Positions 18,074 through 26,882 of a DNA stretch of 33,688 nt are shown piece after piece. How positions within the stretch are numbered: position 1 is the stretch's first letter; every line of letters begins with the position of its first letter. The stretch is from Methanobacterium sp. Its GTDB lineage: Archaea > Methanobacteriota > Methanobacteria > Methanobacteriales > Methanobacteriaceae. The notes under the pieces were generated by a model. The model did not search any database and was not told the DNA's origin. It worked only from the letters and a program-made list of their open reading frames with translations. The translations under genes and the position numbers were made by a program. The stretch spans positions 4,023 to 37,710 of the forward strand of contig PMGM01000027.1 of NCBI GenBank assembly GCA_003158115.1. Reading direction: 5' to 3'.

Positions 18074-18664
18074 ATGTCTCGGCCTCGAATATTTAGAAAA
18101 ATATCTAAAGAACCTGAAATACGGTGTTTTAAACCAGAAAAAGAGAATAATGACTCTTTAGAACCAGTGAAAATCTCACTTGACGAATTTGAAGCAATAA
18201 GACTCAGAGATTATCATAATATACAGCAAATAAGATCTGCTGAGATAATGGAAATTTCACAACCTACATTTCATCGAATATTATCTTCAGCTAGAAAAAA
18301 GATATCTAAAGCTCTAATAGAGGGAAATACGATAATTATTGGGGGAGATGATTACATAACCGATAAAAAAAGATATAAATGTAATATTTGTGGATTTGAA
18401 TGGCTTAGTAGTGAAAAAGAATATGATAAATGCTTAGAGTGTCAATCTGAGGATATTGTAAAATTAGAAGATGAAGAAATAATTATAAAAACTGAACCTT
18501 CATTATTAGAGAGAAGATCATTCGGTGGTCAGGGATTAGGTGCAGGTCCTCCTAGAATATGTAAATGCCCAAATTGTGGTTATGAATCGCCAAAAACCAG
18601 AGCTGTACCATGTAGAAATACAAAATGTCCTAGATGTGAAACTCCTCTTTGTGGATCTGAATAA
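18074..18664 (+). CDS. DUF134 helix-turn-helix and zinc-ribbon protein
   Basis: Protein of 196 residues. The N-terminal half is a DUF134 domain: it opens MSRPRIFRKISKEPEIRCF and has the sigma-factor-like helix-turn-helix around LDEFEAIRLRDY and MEISQPTFHRILSSARKKI (about 35-80). A rubredoxin-like ribbon follows, with CNICGFEW and CLEC (about 100-120), and the tail has more knuckles (CKCPNCGYE, CPRC). It probably binds DNA as a transcription regulator with a metal-sensing or structural C-terminus; the targets are unknown. The ATG has no Shine-Dalgarno sequence but a well-placed TATA box. It precedes atwA by 66 bases on the same strand. Confidence 0.83.
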   Translation: MSRPRIFRKISKEPEIRCFKPEKENNDSLEPVKISLDEFEAIRLRDYHNIQQIRSAEIMEISQPTFHRILSSARKKISKALIEGNTIIIGGDDYITDKKRYKCNICGFEWLSSEKEYDKCLECQSEDIVKLEDEEIIIKTEPSLLERRSFGGQGLGAGPPRICKCPNCGYESPKTRAVPCRNTKCPRCETPLCGSE

Positions 18665-18730
18665 TAAACCAACTAAAAAAAAGTAAAATTTACTGAAATT
18701 AATGGGAATAACTAAAATTGGTGTGTTCAT

Positions 18731-20323
18731 ATGTCTTTTATAGAAATAAAAAACGTCACTAAAACATTTAATGGAGTGGAAATACTCAAAAACCTTGACA
18801 TTACCGTCAACGAAGGAACTGTTTTAGGAATACTTGGAAGGAGCGGATCAGGAAAATCTGCCCTTATAAACATGCTTAGAGGAATGAAGGAGTACAAACC
18901 AGATCAAGGCCAGATAATATACAATCTTGCCATATGTCCCATATGTCTAAGAGTTGAACCTCCATCAATGGATGGTAAAAATTGTAAATGTGGAGGACTT
19001 TTTGAAGCCAAAAGCATTGATTTCTGGAATTCCGACAGAAGAATCTTTGCAGCTATAAAACGTAGAATATCAATAATGTTACAAAGAACTTTTGCTCTCT
19101 ACGAAGACGACACAGTAATAGACAACGTTATAAAATCCATTACCGGCCATGAAGATGAAGAAAGCATATATCTAGCAATAGAAATGCTAGAAATGGCCCA
19201 AATGGCCCACCGAATAACACATATAGCCCGTGACCTTAGTGGTGGAGAAAAACAAAGAGTAGTACTAGCAAGACAAATGGCTAAAGAACCGATGATATTC
19301 CTTGCAGATGAACCAACAGGAACTTTAGATCCTAAAACTGCAGAACTAATTCACCAAGCCATTATTGATGGGGTAAAAAGTAAAGGAACTACAATGGTAG
19401 TTACTTCCCACTGGCCAGAAGTTATGCGCCATCTTTCAGACTATGCAATCTGGTTAGATAAAGGCGAAATAATAGAAGAAGGAGACCCTGAAACTGTAGT
19501 TCAAAGTTTTATGAGTCATGTACCGCTCCCAGAAAAGAAAGTAGAATTTAAAACTGGAGGGCCCATTATCAAAATGGAAGGGGTCAAGAAACACTACTAC
19601 TCCATTGAAAGAGGGGTAGTGAAAGCCGTTGATGGCATAGACCTCACAGTGAATGAAGGAGAAATATATGGGATTGTAGGTTTGTCTGGTGCAGGTAAAA
19701 CAACTTTATCTAGAATTTTATTTGGCCTCACAGATCCCAGTAGTGGTCAAATAATGGTAAAGTTAGGAGAAAAATGGGTAGACATGACTGAGAAGGGTAT
19801 CATGGGTAGGGGTCGTGTAAAACCTTATCTTGGAATTTTACACCAAGAATATAGTTTGTATCCTCATCAAAATGTTTTAGGTAACCTAACCGATGCCATC
19901 AGCCTAGAATTACCGGCAGAATTTGCCAAAATGAAAGCATTATACGTACTACATGCAGTAGGATTCGATAAAGAGTATGCAGTAAAAATTCTAACAAAAT
20001 ATCCTGATGAACTGAGTGGCGGAGAACGGCACAGAGTTGCCTTGGCCCAAGTTTTAATTAAAGAACCAAATATTGTGATTCTAGATGAGCCTACAGGTAC
20101 TATGGATCCTATCACAAGGATTCAGGTTACTGATTCCATTAGAACTGCTCGAGACGAAATGAATCAGACATTTCTCATAATCAGTCACGATATGGATTTC
20201 GTTCTAGATGTCTGTGATAGAGCATCAATTATGCGCGGAGGTAAGATCCTCAAAACAGGACTTCCTCAGGCAATTGTAGAAGATCTAACCCTCAATGAAA
20301 AAAAGAAAATGCTAAAAAAATAA
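18731..20323 (+). CDS. atwA: Methyl-coenzyme M reductase activation protein, component A2
   Basis: Tandem ABC ATPase of 530 residues, soluble, with no membrane segments. First cassette: Walker A GRSGSGKS (36-43), signature LSGGEKQR near 168, Walker [11 protein letters not shown] (188-197). Second cassette: Walker A GLSGAGKT near 317, signature LSGGERHR near 427, Walker [10 protein letters not shown] near 448. Within the first cassette a cysteine insert CPICLR and CKCGG (C69, C72, C85, C87) is characteristic of component A2. The protein takes part in ATP-dependent reductive activation of the nickel of coenzyme F430 in methyl-coenzyme M reductase. GGTGTG lies 5 bases before the ATG. Same-strand small membrane and hydrogenase genes follow. 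Confidence 0.93.
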   Translation: MSFIEIKNVTKTFNGVEILKNLDITVNEGTVLGILGRSGSGKSALINMLRGMKEYKPDQGQIIYNLAICPICLRVEPPSMDGKNCKCGGLFEAKSIDFWNSDRRIFAAIKRRISIMLQRTFALYEDDTVIDNVIKSITGHEDEESIYLAIEMLEMAQMAHRITHIARDLSGGEKQRVVLARQMAKEPMIFLADEPTGTLDPKTAELIHQAIIDGVKSKGTTMVVTSHWPEVMRHLSDYAIWLDKGEIIEEGDPETVVQSFMSHVPLPEKKVEFKTGGPIIKMEGVKKHYYSIERGVVKAVDGIDLTVNEGEIYGIVGLSGAGKTTLSRILFGLTDPSSGQIMVKLGEKWVDMTEKGIMGRGRVKPYLGILHQEYSLYPHQNVLGNLTDAISLELPAEFAKMKALYVLHAVGFDKEYAVKILTKYPDELSGGERHRVALAQVLIKEPNIVILDEPTGTMDPITRIQVTDSIRTARDEMNQTFLIISHDMDFVLDVCDRASIMRGGKILKTGLPQAIVEDLTLNEKKKMLKK

Positions 20324-20393
20324 CTTTTAAAATCTACAGCAGAGCAGATATTTTGAGTTACATTTATTATTGGTAAAATTGGTGAGTTATAAA

Positions 20394-20489
20394 ATGTTAA
20401 CAAGTACATTGTTAAAAATTATTTTGGCAATTATAGCTATAGGTCTTGTAATAGCAGTGATATTCTCAGATCCATCAAAAAAAATGTAA
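20394..20489 (+). CDS. 31-residue single-helix membrane microprotein
   Basis: Very short frame, MLTSTLLKIILAIIAIGLVI followed by AVIFSDPSKKM, which is one membrane helix (about residues 6-25) with a short polar tail. GGTGAG lies 7 bases before the ATG, as strong as those of the neighbouring genes. It sits 70 bases after atwA and 54 bases before the hydrogenase large subunit, on the same strand. No family is recognised. It could be an accessory membrane subunit or anchor for the hydrogenase. The Shine-Dalgarno sequence, position and composition support a real gene, but a chance hydrophobic frame is possible. Confidence 0.6.
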   Translation: MLTSTLLKIILAIIAIGLVIAVIFSDPSKKM

Positions 20490-20543
20490 ATATTTTACCT
20501 ATATTTCAAAAAATGATACAAAAGAATTTAGAAGGGTTAATAA

Positions 20544-21683
20544 ATGGAAGAAAATGGTAAAATACCCAAAAATGTTATTGAAACTGAAATAACAATGGGT
20601 CCAGTTCACTCTGCTGCAATCGAACCCTACAGAGTGAGGTTATTTGTAGAGGATGAAATAGTGAGAGACGCAGAGATAAATATTGGAATTAATCACAGAG
20701 GTATCGAAAGAATAATGGAAGGACTTCCTGTAGAGAAAGCCAACAGCTTAACCGAGAAAATATGCGGTATCTGCTCTAATGTCCATATCTGGAACTCCGT
20801 ATTAGTGGCAGAAAAAGCCCTAGAAATAGACGTTCCAGAAAGGGCTAGATATATCAGAATAATTATGGCAGAATTAGAAAGATTACACAGTCACATGCTA
20901 TATTTAGCCCATGGATGTGAAGTTTTGGGACATGAAACATTTGCTATGAGACTATTCTATATCAGAGAAACAGTAATGGAATTACTAAGAATGATCGGTG
21001 GAAACCGAGTTCAATACGGTGTAAGTATCATTGGAGGTATAAGACCTCGATGTGACCTAGATACGATAAGAATCCAAAAAATCAAAGAAGGGATGGACAC
21101 AGTTGAAACAAAAATTACTGAATTTGCTGACCGTTTTGTTTCGGATATTATGATAATGTCTCGAATAACAGGTGTAGGAACATTGCCCCAGGAAGATGCT
21201 ATAAAACTTGGTACCAGTGGACCCACCCTACGTGCTACGGGAGTTTCAAAAGATCTTAGACAAGATATGAAAGAATATGAACCTTTTGAATTTGATGTAA
21301 TTACACAAGATGATGGTGATGTTAAATCAAACCTTCTTGTACGTGTATTTGAAATTTTAGAAGCAACAAAAATAATCAGACAAGCAATTGCACAAATAAC
21401 TGAGGGTAAAATAACCAACAGAAGCTGGGAAATGAATGATGCACCAATTACCAAAAGTTACATCGAAGCACCACGAGGTACCTTATATCATTCATATGCA
21501 ATAGAAGATGGAAGGGTTAGACATTCAATTGTAAGAACACCATCTATAACCAACATAGGGGCAATGCAATACGCTTGTGTAGGTCATCACATCACTGATG
21601 CACAATTGGTCATAGTACAATGTGACCCATGTTTCACATGCACAGACCGAGCAATTAAAATATTACCATACATAAAATTATAA
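20544..21683 (+). CDS. ehbN: Energy-converting [NiFe]-hydrogenase large subunit, EhbN-like
   Basis: Group 4 membrane-bound hydrogenase large subunit, 379 residues. It carries both Ni-binding motifs: [11 protein letters not shown] (C74, C77) and DPCFTC near the C-terminus (C363, C366), so the active site looks complete. [11 protein letters not shown] (50-60) and [19 protein letters not shown] are typical of Ech/Eha/Ehb and complex-I 49-kDa relatives. There is no C-terminal extension to be cleaved, as usual in this group. The complex couples ferredoxin reduction by hydrogen to ion flux. No small subunit, ferredoxin or antiporter-like genes are adjacent, so the large subunit is encoded alone here. 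EhbN is preferred to EhaO, not proven. Confidence 0.82.
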   Translation: MEENGKIPKNVIETEITMGPVHSAAIEPYRVRLFVEDEIVRDAEINIGINHRGIERIMEGLPVEKANSLTEKICGICSNVHIWNSVLVAEKALEIDVPERARYIRIIMAELERLHSHMLYLAHGCEVLGHETFAMRLFYIRETVMELLRMIGGNRVQYGVSIIGGIRPRCDLDTIRIQKIKEGMDTVETKITEFADRFVSDIMIMSRITGVGTLPQEDAIKLGTSGPTLRATGVSKDLRQDMKEYEPFEFDVITQDDGDVKSNLLVRVFEILEATKIIRQAIAQITEGKITNRSWEMNDAPITKSYIEAPRGTLYHSYAIEDGRVRHSIVRTPSITNIGAMQYACVGHHITDAQLVIVQCDPCFTCTDRAIKILPYIKL

Positions 21684-21726
21684 ATATTCTATGATAATTT
21701 AAGAAATATAATATCTGGATGGAAAT

Positions 21727-21903
21727 ATGAAATCTGGAAAATATACTGAAAATTCTATAAAATTTTACATTATAGGTCTCCTGTTTGTTTTAGTGGGGTT
21801 AGTACTTATTAATTTAGATTTTAGTATCTTAGATTATTCATTAATTGGAATTGGGATAGTATTGCTGATTTTAGGGATAGATGAAACTATAAAATCTATT
21901 TAA
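21727..21903 (+). CDS. 58-residue two-helix membrane protein
   Basis: Short frame starting MKSGKYTENSIKFYIIGLLF, with two hydrophobic segments (about residues 12-30 and 38-50) joined by LDFSILDY, and ending DETIKSI. A purine-rich GGATGG precedes the ATG. It lies 43 bases after the hydrogenase large subunit on the same strand. No family is recognised. The helix-turn-helix hydrophobic pattern with charged ends argues for a real small membrane protein, possibly co-transcribed with the hydrogenase gene. Confidence 0.6.
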   Translation: MKSGKYTENSIKFYIIGLLFVLVGLVLINLDFSILDYSLIGIGIVLLILGIDETIKSI

Positions 21904-22079
21904 TTATTTCGCTATATTAAAAAATCAATTTTTAATTATCTCAGGTTAGCTATAATTGGACATTCTAAGGAATTCAATATGAGTGTTAGATCAAGAATAA
22001 AATAGTTTGGGATGTTACATTAATGATTAAATATTAAACTAAGTTAATTTATAAGATTATTATAATATTCTCTTTAACT

Positions 22080-23447
22080 TTGGACAATAATATGGGGAAC
22101 AAATTAATTTTAGAAAAGGAATCTTATAAGATTGTTACAATATTGATCTTATTGGCCATTGCTGTTTTTTTAACTTATTATTTCCATTTCGTTCTAGGTT
22201 CAGGTACTATTTTCACACATATTTTTTATTTTCCTATCATTTTAGCAGCGATCTGGTGGAGACGTAGAGGTTTAATAATTCCCTTATTTTTATCAATTTT
22301 GTTGATTGCAAGCTATTATTTGGCTCCTAATTTGAATTATCCCTTTTCCGATGATCTTGTTAGGGCTTTCATTTTCATGGCAGTTGGAGTTGTGGTTGCT
22401 ATTTTAAGTGAAGAAATGCTCCAAAAAGATATTAAACTTCGTGAAAGTCAGGACAAGTTTCGTTCAGTGGCAAATTCGGCAGTAGATGGAATTATCACCA
22501 CAGATAACAATGGTAAAATTGTCTTATTTAATCCAAGTCTAGAAAATATGTTTGGTTACGGCATTGATGAAATAAAAAGCAAACATGCTACAATATTAAT
22601 GCCAAATAGATATAAAAAACAATTTATAGATAAATTGGATAGATTTAAGTCTACAGGGAATCATGAACTGGATGGAAAGACCTTTGAATCTTTAGGATTA
22701 AGGAAGGATGGTACTGAATTTCCCTTTGAGATATCTATTGCCACGTGGGGTCCCAAAGGCAATAAGTTTACTACATCAATTATTCGTGATGTTACTGAGC
22801 GTAAAAAAACTGAAAAAATGCTTGAAAAATCATTGCATGAAAAAGAAATACTTTTAAAAGAGATACATCATCGAGTAAAAAATAATTTAATGATCATATC
22901 CAGCTTGTTAAACTTACAATCAGACTATATTAAAGATGAAGAGTCTAAAAATATTTTCAAGGAAAGTCAAAACCGAGCAAGATCCATGGCCCTTATACAT
23001 GAAAGATTATACCAATCCATAGATCTTAAAAGGATGGATTTTGGCGATTACATCCGTTCACTGTCCACAGAACTGCTCCATACATATGAGGTTGATCCCG
23101 GACTTATAAAACTAAAAATTAATGTAGAAGACATATTTTTAGATATAAACACTGCAATACCTTTAGGATTAATAGTAAATGAACTCGTCACCAACAGTCT
23201 AAAACACGCTTTTCCAGAGGGAAACAGTGGAGAGATCAATGTTGATTTCCATCCAATTGATGATTACTATGAATTTACAGTAAAAGATAACGGAGTAGGA
23301 TTTCCAGAAGATATAGATTATCAAAACACAGAATCACTTGGTTTACAAATAGTAACAAGTTTAACCGACCAAATTGATGGTGAAATTACGCTTGATAGAA
23401 ATAATGGAACAAAATTTAAAATCACCTTCAAAGAGCTAGAAGTATAA
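22080..23447 (+). CDS. Membrane sensor histidine kinase with PAS domain
   Basis: Protein of 455 residues from a TTG at 22080, or 451 from the ATG at 22092; neither has a Shine-Dalgarno sequence. Up to four membrane helices (about 17-37, 45-60, 64-82, 94-112) are followed by a PAS domain (about 122-243), then a HisKA_2 dimerisation domain with [20 protein letters not shown] (histidine 263 or 264 is the phosphoacceptor). A HATPase domain follows with N-box [10 protein letters not shown] (N367) and G-box DNGVGF. Such HisKA_2 kinases are abundant in Methanobacterium, often without a nearby response regulator, as here. Signal unknown. It heads a group of signalling genes. Confidence 0.88.
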   Translation: MDNNMGNKLILEKESYKIVTILILLAIAVFLTYYFHFVLGSGTIFTHIFYFPIILAAIWWRRRGLIIPLFLSILLIASYYLAPNLNYPFSDDLVRAFIFMAVGVVVAILSEEMLQKDIKLRESQDKFRSVANSAVDGIITTDNNGKIVLFNPSLENMFGYGIDEIKSKHATILMPNRYKKQFIDKLDRFKSTGNHELDGKTFESLGLRKDGTEFPFEISIATWGPKGNKFTTSIIRDVTERKKTEKMLEKSLHEKEILLKEIHHRVKNNLMIISSLLNLQSDYIKDEESKNIFKESQNRARSMALIHERLYQSIDLKRMDFGDYIRSLSTELLHTYEVDPGLIKLKINVEDIFLDINTAIPLGLIVNELVTNSLKHAFPEGNSGEINVDFHPIDDYYEFTVKDNGVGFPEDIDYQNTESLGLQIVTSLTDQIDGEITLDRNNGTKFKITFKELEV

Positions 23448-23517
23448 AGAACGGATTAAGATAAATCAAAAATTTTGTTATTCAATCTGAAGGAAGAGAT
23501 TAGCTGGGGTATAATTT

Positions 23518-24505
23518 ATGATGCGGATTAAAAAATTGGAATCTGAGTATGGGTCTATATTTGAAAATACAGGGACAGCCACCATTATTGTGGATGAAGA
23601 TAGAATTATATCAGAAGCTAATACTGAATTTGAAAAACTTTCTGGTTACTCTAAAAAGGAAATAGAAGGTAAGAAAAAATGGACAGAATTTGTCGCTGAA
23701 GACTATCTGGATAAAATGAGGAAATATCATAAGTTAAGAAGAGATATCCCGATTCAGCTCCAAGGAACTATGAATTTATATTTAAAGACAAAAATAACAA
23801 CCTGAAAGATATTTTAATAACAGTGGGTATGATCATAGGCACACAAAGAAGCATTCTATCTCTCCTTGACATAACAAAACGAAAGAAAGCCGAAGATGCA
23901 CTTTCACGTGAATTGGTAATTAATTCTGATTTAGCTAATATATCCCGTAAACTTCTGGAATCGGCTCCTATTGAAGATATTTCCGATCTAGTCTTAGAAT
24001 ATGCTCAACATCTTACACATAGTAAATTCGGCTTTGTAGGTTACATCGACCTAAAACAAGTTATCTTATATCTCCCACCATGACACGTAATATCTGGACT
24101 GAATGCCATGTTAAAGATAAAAGTGTAATATTTGAGAAATTTGGTGGAATGTGGGGATGGGTACTAAATAACAAAAAATCTCTTCTCACTAACCAACCTC
24201 AAACAGATACCAGATCCACTGGAACACCAAAAGGACACATAGATATTGAAACTTTCCTAGCTGTTCCAGCAATTGTTAATAATAAATTAGTAGGTATAAT
24301 CTCACTTGCTAATGCTGATAAATATGATAAAAAGGACCTTGAGATTGTAAAACGCTTATCCAGTTTATATGCAATAGCAATCAACCGGAAACATTCAGAT
24401 GAGACTATAAAAAAAAGTGAAGAGAAATATCGTAATATAGTTGAAAAATTCCTTAAAATATCAAATGAAATATTAATTGAAATCAGTAAAAAAAGATTAA
24501 TATAG
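23518..24505 (+). pseudogene. PAS-GAF sensor protein broken by two one-base deletions
   Basis: One coding sequence in three frames. Frame 1 (from ATG 23518, preceded by GGGGT) encodes a PAS domain up to IPIQLQGT. A lost base near 23768 shifts to a frame continuing YEFIFKDKNNNLKDI, DITKRKKAEDAL and the first part of a GAF domain, LTHSKFGFVGYID. A second lost base in the A run near 24052-24056 shifts to TMTRNIWTECHVKDKSVIFE, GGMWGWVLNNKKSLLTNQP, and VPAIVNNKLVGIISLANA, the rest of the GAF domain. The end, KKSEEKYRNIVEKF, looks like the first residues of another PAS domain that then stops. Repairing both sites gives about 330 residues. Real decay or sequence error. Confidence 0.75.
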
Positions 24506-24522
24506 AATTTTTGGAGTATTTT

Positions 24523-24900
24523 ATGACTAAAACTAAAAAGGAAAAATTGGATGATGTGCTTACAGGTCTCATGCAGGTAGGGCAAATAAAAGCTTGTGGT
24601 ATTGTTTCGAAAGAGGGCCTATTAATAAATTCAAGGACTCCTCCAGATGTGGATGCCAGGATATTTTCAGCATTGTGCTCAACTATAATGGGGGCGGCAG
24701 AAGCTGCATCCGGACAAATGACAACTGGAATGGTAGCACAAATATCAGTTAAAACCGAAAAAGGAACTATTGTACTTATTCCTGCTGGTTTAAAGGCCAT
24801 ATTGACCCTTTTAACCGATCCAAAAGCACAGCTTGGACTAATATTCTATGAAATGGAAACACGCGCAGCACAAGTTGAAGAAATCTTAAGCGAGATGTAG
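24523..24900 (+). CDS. Roadblock/LC7 domain protein
   Basis: Protein of 125 residues of the roadblock/LC7 (MglB-like) superfamily. Blocks are [57 protein letters not shown] and [19 protein letters not shown], in the usual order. Members regulate small GTPases or associate with signalling modules. GGAG lies 6 bases before the ATG at 24523; a TTG at 24511 would add four residues and is less likely. It follows the broken PAS-GAF gene by 17 bases, which suggests a shared transcript with sensor proteins. Confidence 0.88.
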   Translation: MTKTKKEKLDDVLTGLMQVGQIKACGIVSKEGLLINSRTPPDVDARIFSALCSTIMGAAEAASGQMTTGMVAQISVKTEKGTIVLIPAGLKAILTLLTDPKAQLGLIFYEMETRAAQVEEILSEM

Positions 24901-24994
24901 TATTTTTTTAGGATATAAAACTAAAAGAATGAATCAATGCATACACTCAAATTAACATCAGCTCTATGTAAATGACATAGTAACTTTCCAAATG

Positions 24995-25045
24995 TATGAG
25001 TAAATGAACGTAACTATGAGTAAATGAATTCGTTTATAAGTAAAG
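24995..25045 (+). repeat. Three-copy direct repeat with 20-base period overlapping a TATA box
   Basis: The unit TATGAGTAAATGAA occurs at 24995-25008 and 25015-25028, and a diverged copy, TATAAGTAAAG, at 25035-25045. The starts are exactly 20 bases apart, nearly two helical turns. The third copy coincides with TTTATAAG, a plausible TATA box, so the array could be a regulator-binding site for the secreted-protein gene that begins about 90 bases downstream. Confidence 0.6.
25033..25040 (+). promoter_or_regulatory. Probable TATA box for the secreted-protein gene
   Basis: TTTATAAG lies in the third copy of the 20-base-period repeat. Transcription would start near 25062, leaving a leader of about 65 bases before the coding region at 25129. 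Confidence 0.4.
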
Positions 25046-25115
25046 TAATATGTAGAATGTTTAGTCTATCACAAAACATATTAACATGAAGGGATAATTT
25101 CTAATTAATTTTAAT

Positions 25116-25123
25116 AGGAGGTG
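25116..25123 (+). promoter_or_regulatory. Strong Shine-Dalgarno sequence in front of an ACG codon
   Basis: AGGAGGTG is nearly the full anti-Shine-Dalgarno match, 5 bases before ACG at 25129. No ATG, GTG or TTG occurs in a useful frame at this spacing: the GTG inside the motif runs into a stop after seven codons. Confidence 0.8.
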
Positions 25124-25128
25124 TTTTT

Positions 25129-25632
25129 ACGGATAATAAAATAATAGCTTTAATAGTGATTGTAATTGTTTTAGTAATTGGTGGAGTTGCTGCGTATACA
25201 TTCATGGCTTCTCCAGTAAAACCTAGTAATAATACAAGTGTAATTAACAATAGTAGTAATGTTACAGCAACCATATCCAATAAAACAGCCAGTATCAAAA
25301 TAGTTGCAGGTCAAACAGGACCTACAAGTGCGGTTCAAGGAGACAATGTAACAATTAAATACAGTGTCTCTAACACAGGCGGACAAACTGTATACAATGT
25401 TAAAGCAACAAGTCAAGATTTTGAAACAACAATTGGAACTTTAAAACCTGGACAAACTAAAAACTACCAATACACATTACATATCCCAACAGATCAAGAG
25501 GTTCAGGAAGATTTCGGTCCAAATGCTACCGTGTCTAACCCATTCTTTATCGGTGGTTTTGGTGTGAGTTATACCGATTCTAATGGATCAACACATACAT
25601 TAAATGCAAATTCCATTGAAATAAAACTCTAA
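25129..25632 (+). CDS. Secreted/membrane-anchored protein with CARDB-like domain, apparent ACG start
   Basis: From ACG at 25129 the frame reads (T/M)DNKIIALIVIVIVLVIGG, a classic N-terminal signal anchor, followed by a Ser/Asn/Thr-rich spacer. An extracellular immunoglobulin-like domain follows (about residues 58-165) with GDNVTIKYSVSNTGGQTVYN and GTLKPGQTKNYQYTLHIP, as in CARDB/DUF11-type domains. Total about 167 residues. The only conventional start is a GTG at 25156, which would cut the signal anchor and lies 32 bases past the Shine-Dalgarno sequence. Either initiation occurs at ACG, or the ATG was mutated (or misread). The protein probably faces the outside of the cell; ligand unknown. 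Confidence 0.78.
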   Translation, partial: TDNKIIALIVIVIVLVIGGVAAYTFMASPVKPSNNTSVINNSSNVTATISNKTASIKIVAGQTGPTSAVQGDNVTIKYSVSNTGGQTVYNVKATSQDFETTIGTLKPGQTKNYQYTLHIPTDQEVQEDFGPNATVSNPFFIGGFGVSYTDSNGSTHTLNANSIEIKL

Positions 25633-25643
25633 GAAATTAGAGA

Positions 25644-25668
25644 TTTATTTTTTTTAATTTTTTTTATT
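25644..25668 (+). terminator. T-rich terminator between convergent genes
   Basis: Two runs of eight T (25648-25655 and 25658-25665) follow the stop of the secreted-protein gene directly and precede the convergent permease gene. Such T tracts are the main intrinsic termination signal in archaea. Confidence 0.6.
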
Positions 25669-25682
25669 GTTTATTATAAGTT

Positions 25683-26759
25683 TCAAATATTTTCTTCAAT
25701 CTTCTTTTCAGGTATATTGTTTTGATTTTCTTTTTTATAAGCAACAACAGCGGCATAGGTTACTCCCAAAACAAGTGGCCCAATTATAAACCCAACCAGA
25801 CCAAGCACAAGGGGTCCACATAAAAATCCCAGAAGGAATATTAAAGGGTGGATATCTGCATACTTCCCTGCTATTTTTGGTCTAATGTATACATCCAACA
25901 AACTTAGTACAACGCCCAGTAACATGACTTCTGCTGCACGCAAGTAATTTCCAATGATGAGGTCGTAGATTGCAAGACCAACAATAGTTGGCCAGTGCCC
26001 AATAATTGGCATTAATTGGAAGAAACCGGTTAAAGTTCCAAGAAATAATGCATAGGGATATCCTAATAATGCAAATCCAATACCCGCTACTATACCTGTT
26101 ATAGTTGCAGTTACAAAGTGTCCAAAGAAAATGCTCTTTAAAACTCTGTCAGTTTCATTTATTAATGTTGTGAAGTATTGTTTACGGCTGTCCGGCACTA
26201 TGTAATCTAGATATTCCAATATTCTTTCACCATCTCTAGCAAAGTAAAATGTTGAAGCAAAAAATATAAATAATTGGAGTAAAACAGTTGGAACTGACTT
26301 TAAAAGCCCTAAAAGATATTCTGTTACACTTGTTAAGATATCTGCTACGCCTTGGTTAATGGAATTAAAAGCAGATGATACTATTGGAGATGAAGATTCT
26401 GAAGGGAAATAATGTTGAATTGGGGGAAAATTTTGTATAGTGCTACTATTGATACCACTTAAGTTAAGGCTTTTAACAAACCCAATAACTGAAGGTGCTG
26501 AAGCAACAATAGTATTAATAAACAGGATTAAAATTGCAATTAATGGAATAATAACTATTATCATGCTTAAAAAAATGGTCAAGGATTTGAATTTTAGATA
26601 TGGTTCCATTCTATTAGAAATAGGCTTAATAGCATATGCAAATATCGCCCCTAAAATTATCATACTAAGCATAGGAGTCAATAATAATGCTGAAAGAACT
26701 ACAAGAATTAAAATTAAAAAAATTGCAGATGTTACAGTACTTTTAAGATTATCAATCAT
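25683..26759 (-). CDS. AI-2E family transporter (PF01594-type permease)
   Basis: Integral membrane protein of 358 residues with about seven or eight helices. The N-terminal pair of helices ends in GAIFAYAIKPISNRM. A soluble insertion (about residues 90-150, Ser/Pro/Asn-rich) follows, and the conserved C-terminal half has FARDGERILEYLDYIVPDS, GFFQLMPIIGHWPT and a DVYIRPKIAGKYADIHPLIFLLGFLCGP segment read in parts. The family was named for autoinducer-2 export, but many members, including archaeal ones, are probably Na+/H+ antiporter-like or of unknown function. Start ATG 26759; a GTG at 26768 is also in frame. Confidence 0.87.
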   Translation of the reverse strand: MIDNLKSTVTSAIFLILILVVLSALLLTPMLSMIILGAIFAYAIKPISNRMEPYLKFKSLTIFLSMIIVIIPLIAILILFINTIVASAPSVIGFVKSLNLSGINSSTIQNFPPIQHYFPSESSSPIVSSAFNSINQGVADILTSVTEYLLGLLKSVPTVLLQLFIFFASTFYFARDGERILEYLDYIVPDSRKQYFTTLINETDRVLKSIFFGHFVTATITGIVAGIGFALLGYPYALFLGTLTGFFQLMPIIGHWPTIVGLAIYDLIIGNYLRAAEVMLLGVVLSLLDVYIRPKIAGKYADIHPLIFLLGFLCGPLVLGLVGFIIGPLVLGVTYAAVVAYKKENQNNIPEKKIEENI

Positions 26760-26882
26760 TTTTTTCACTCTTACTAGAAATTAAAACTCAAAACTCGTTA
26801 TAAATATTTTAAATACTGTTTCAATCTGATTAGGAATATAAATGTAATATTTTATTGATCATTATTAACATTTAAATATAGT

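Noticed and set aside
25683..26759. Quorum-sensing (AI-2) export role of the permease
   Set aside because: The family name reflects one bacterial member; nothing in the sequence or neighbourhood supports AI-2 signalling in this archaeon.
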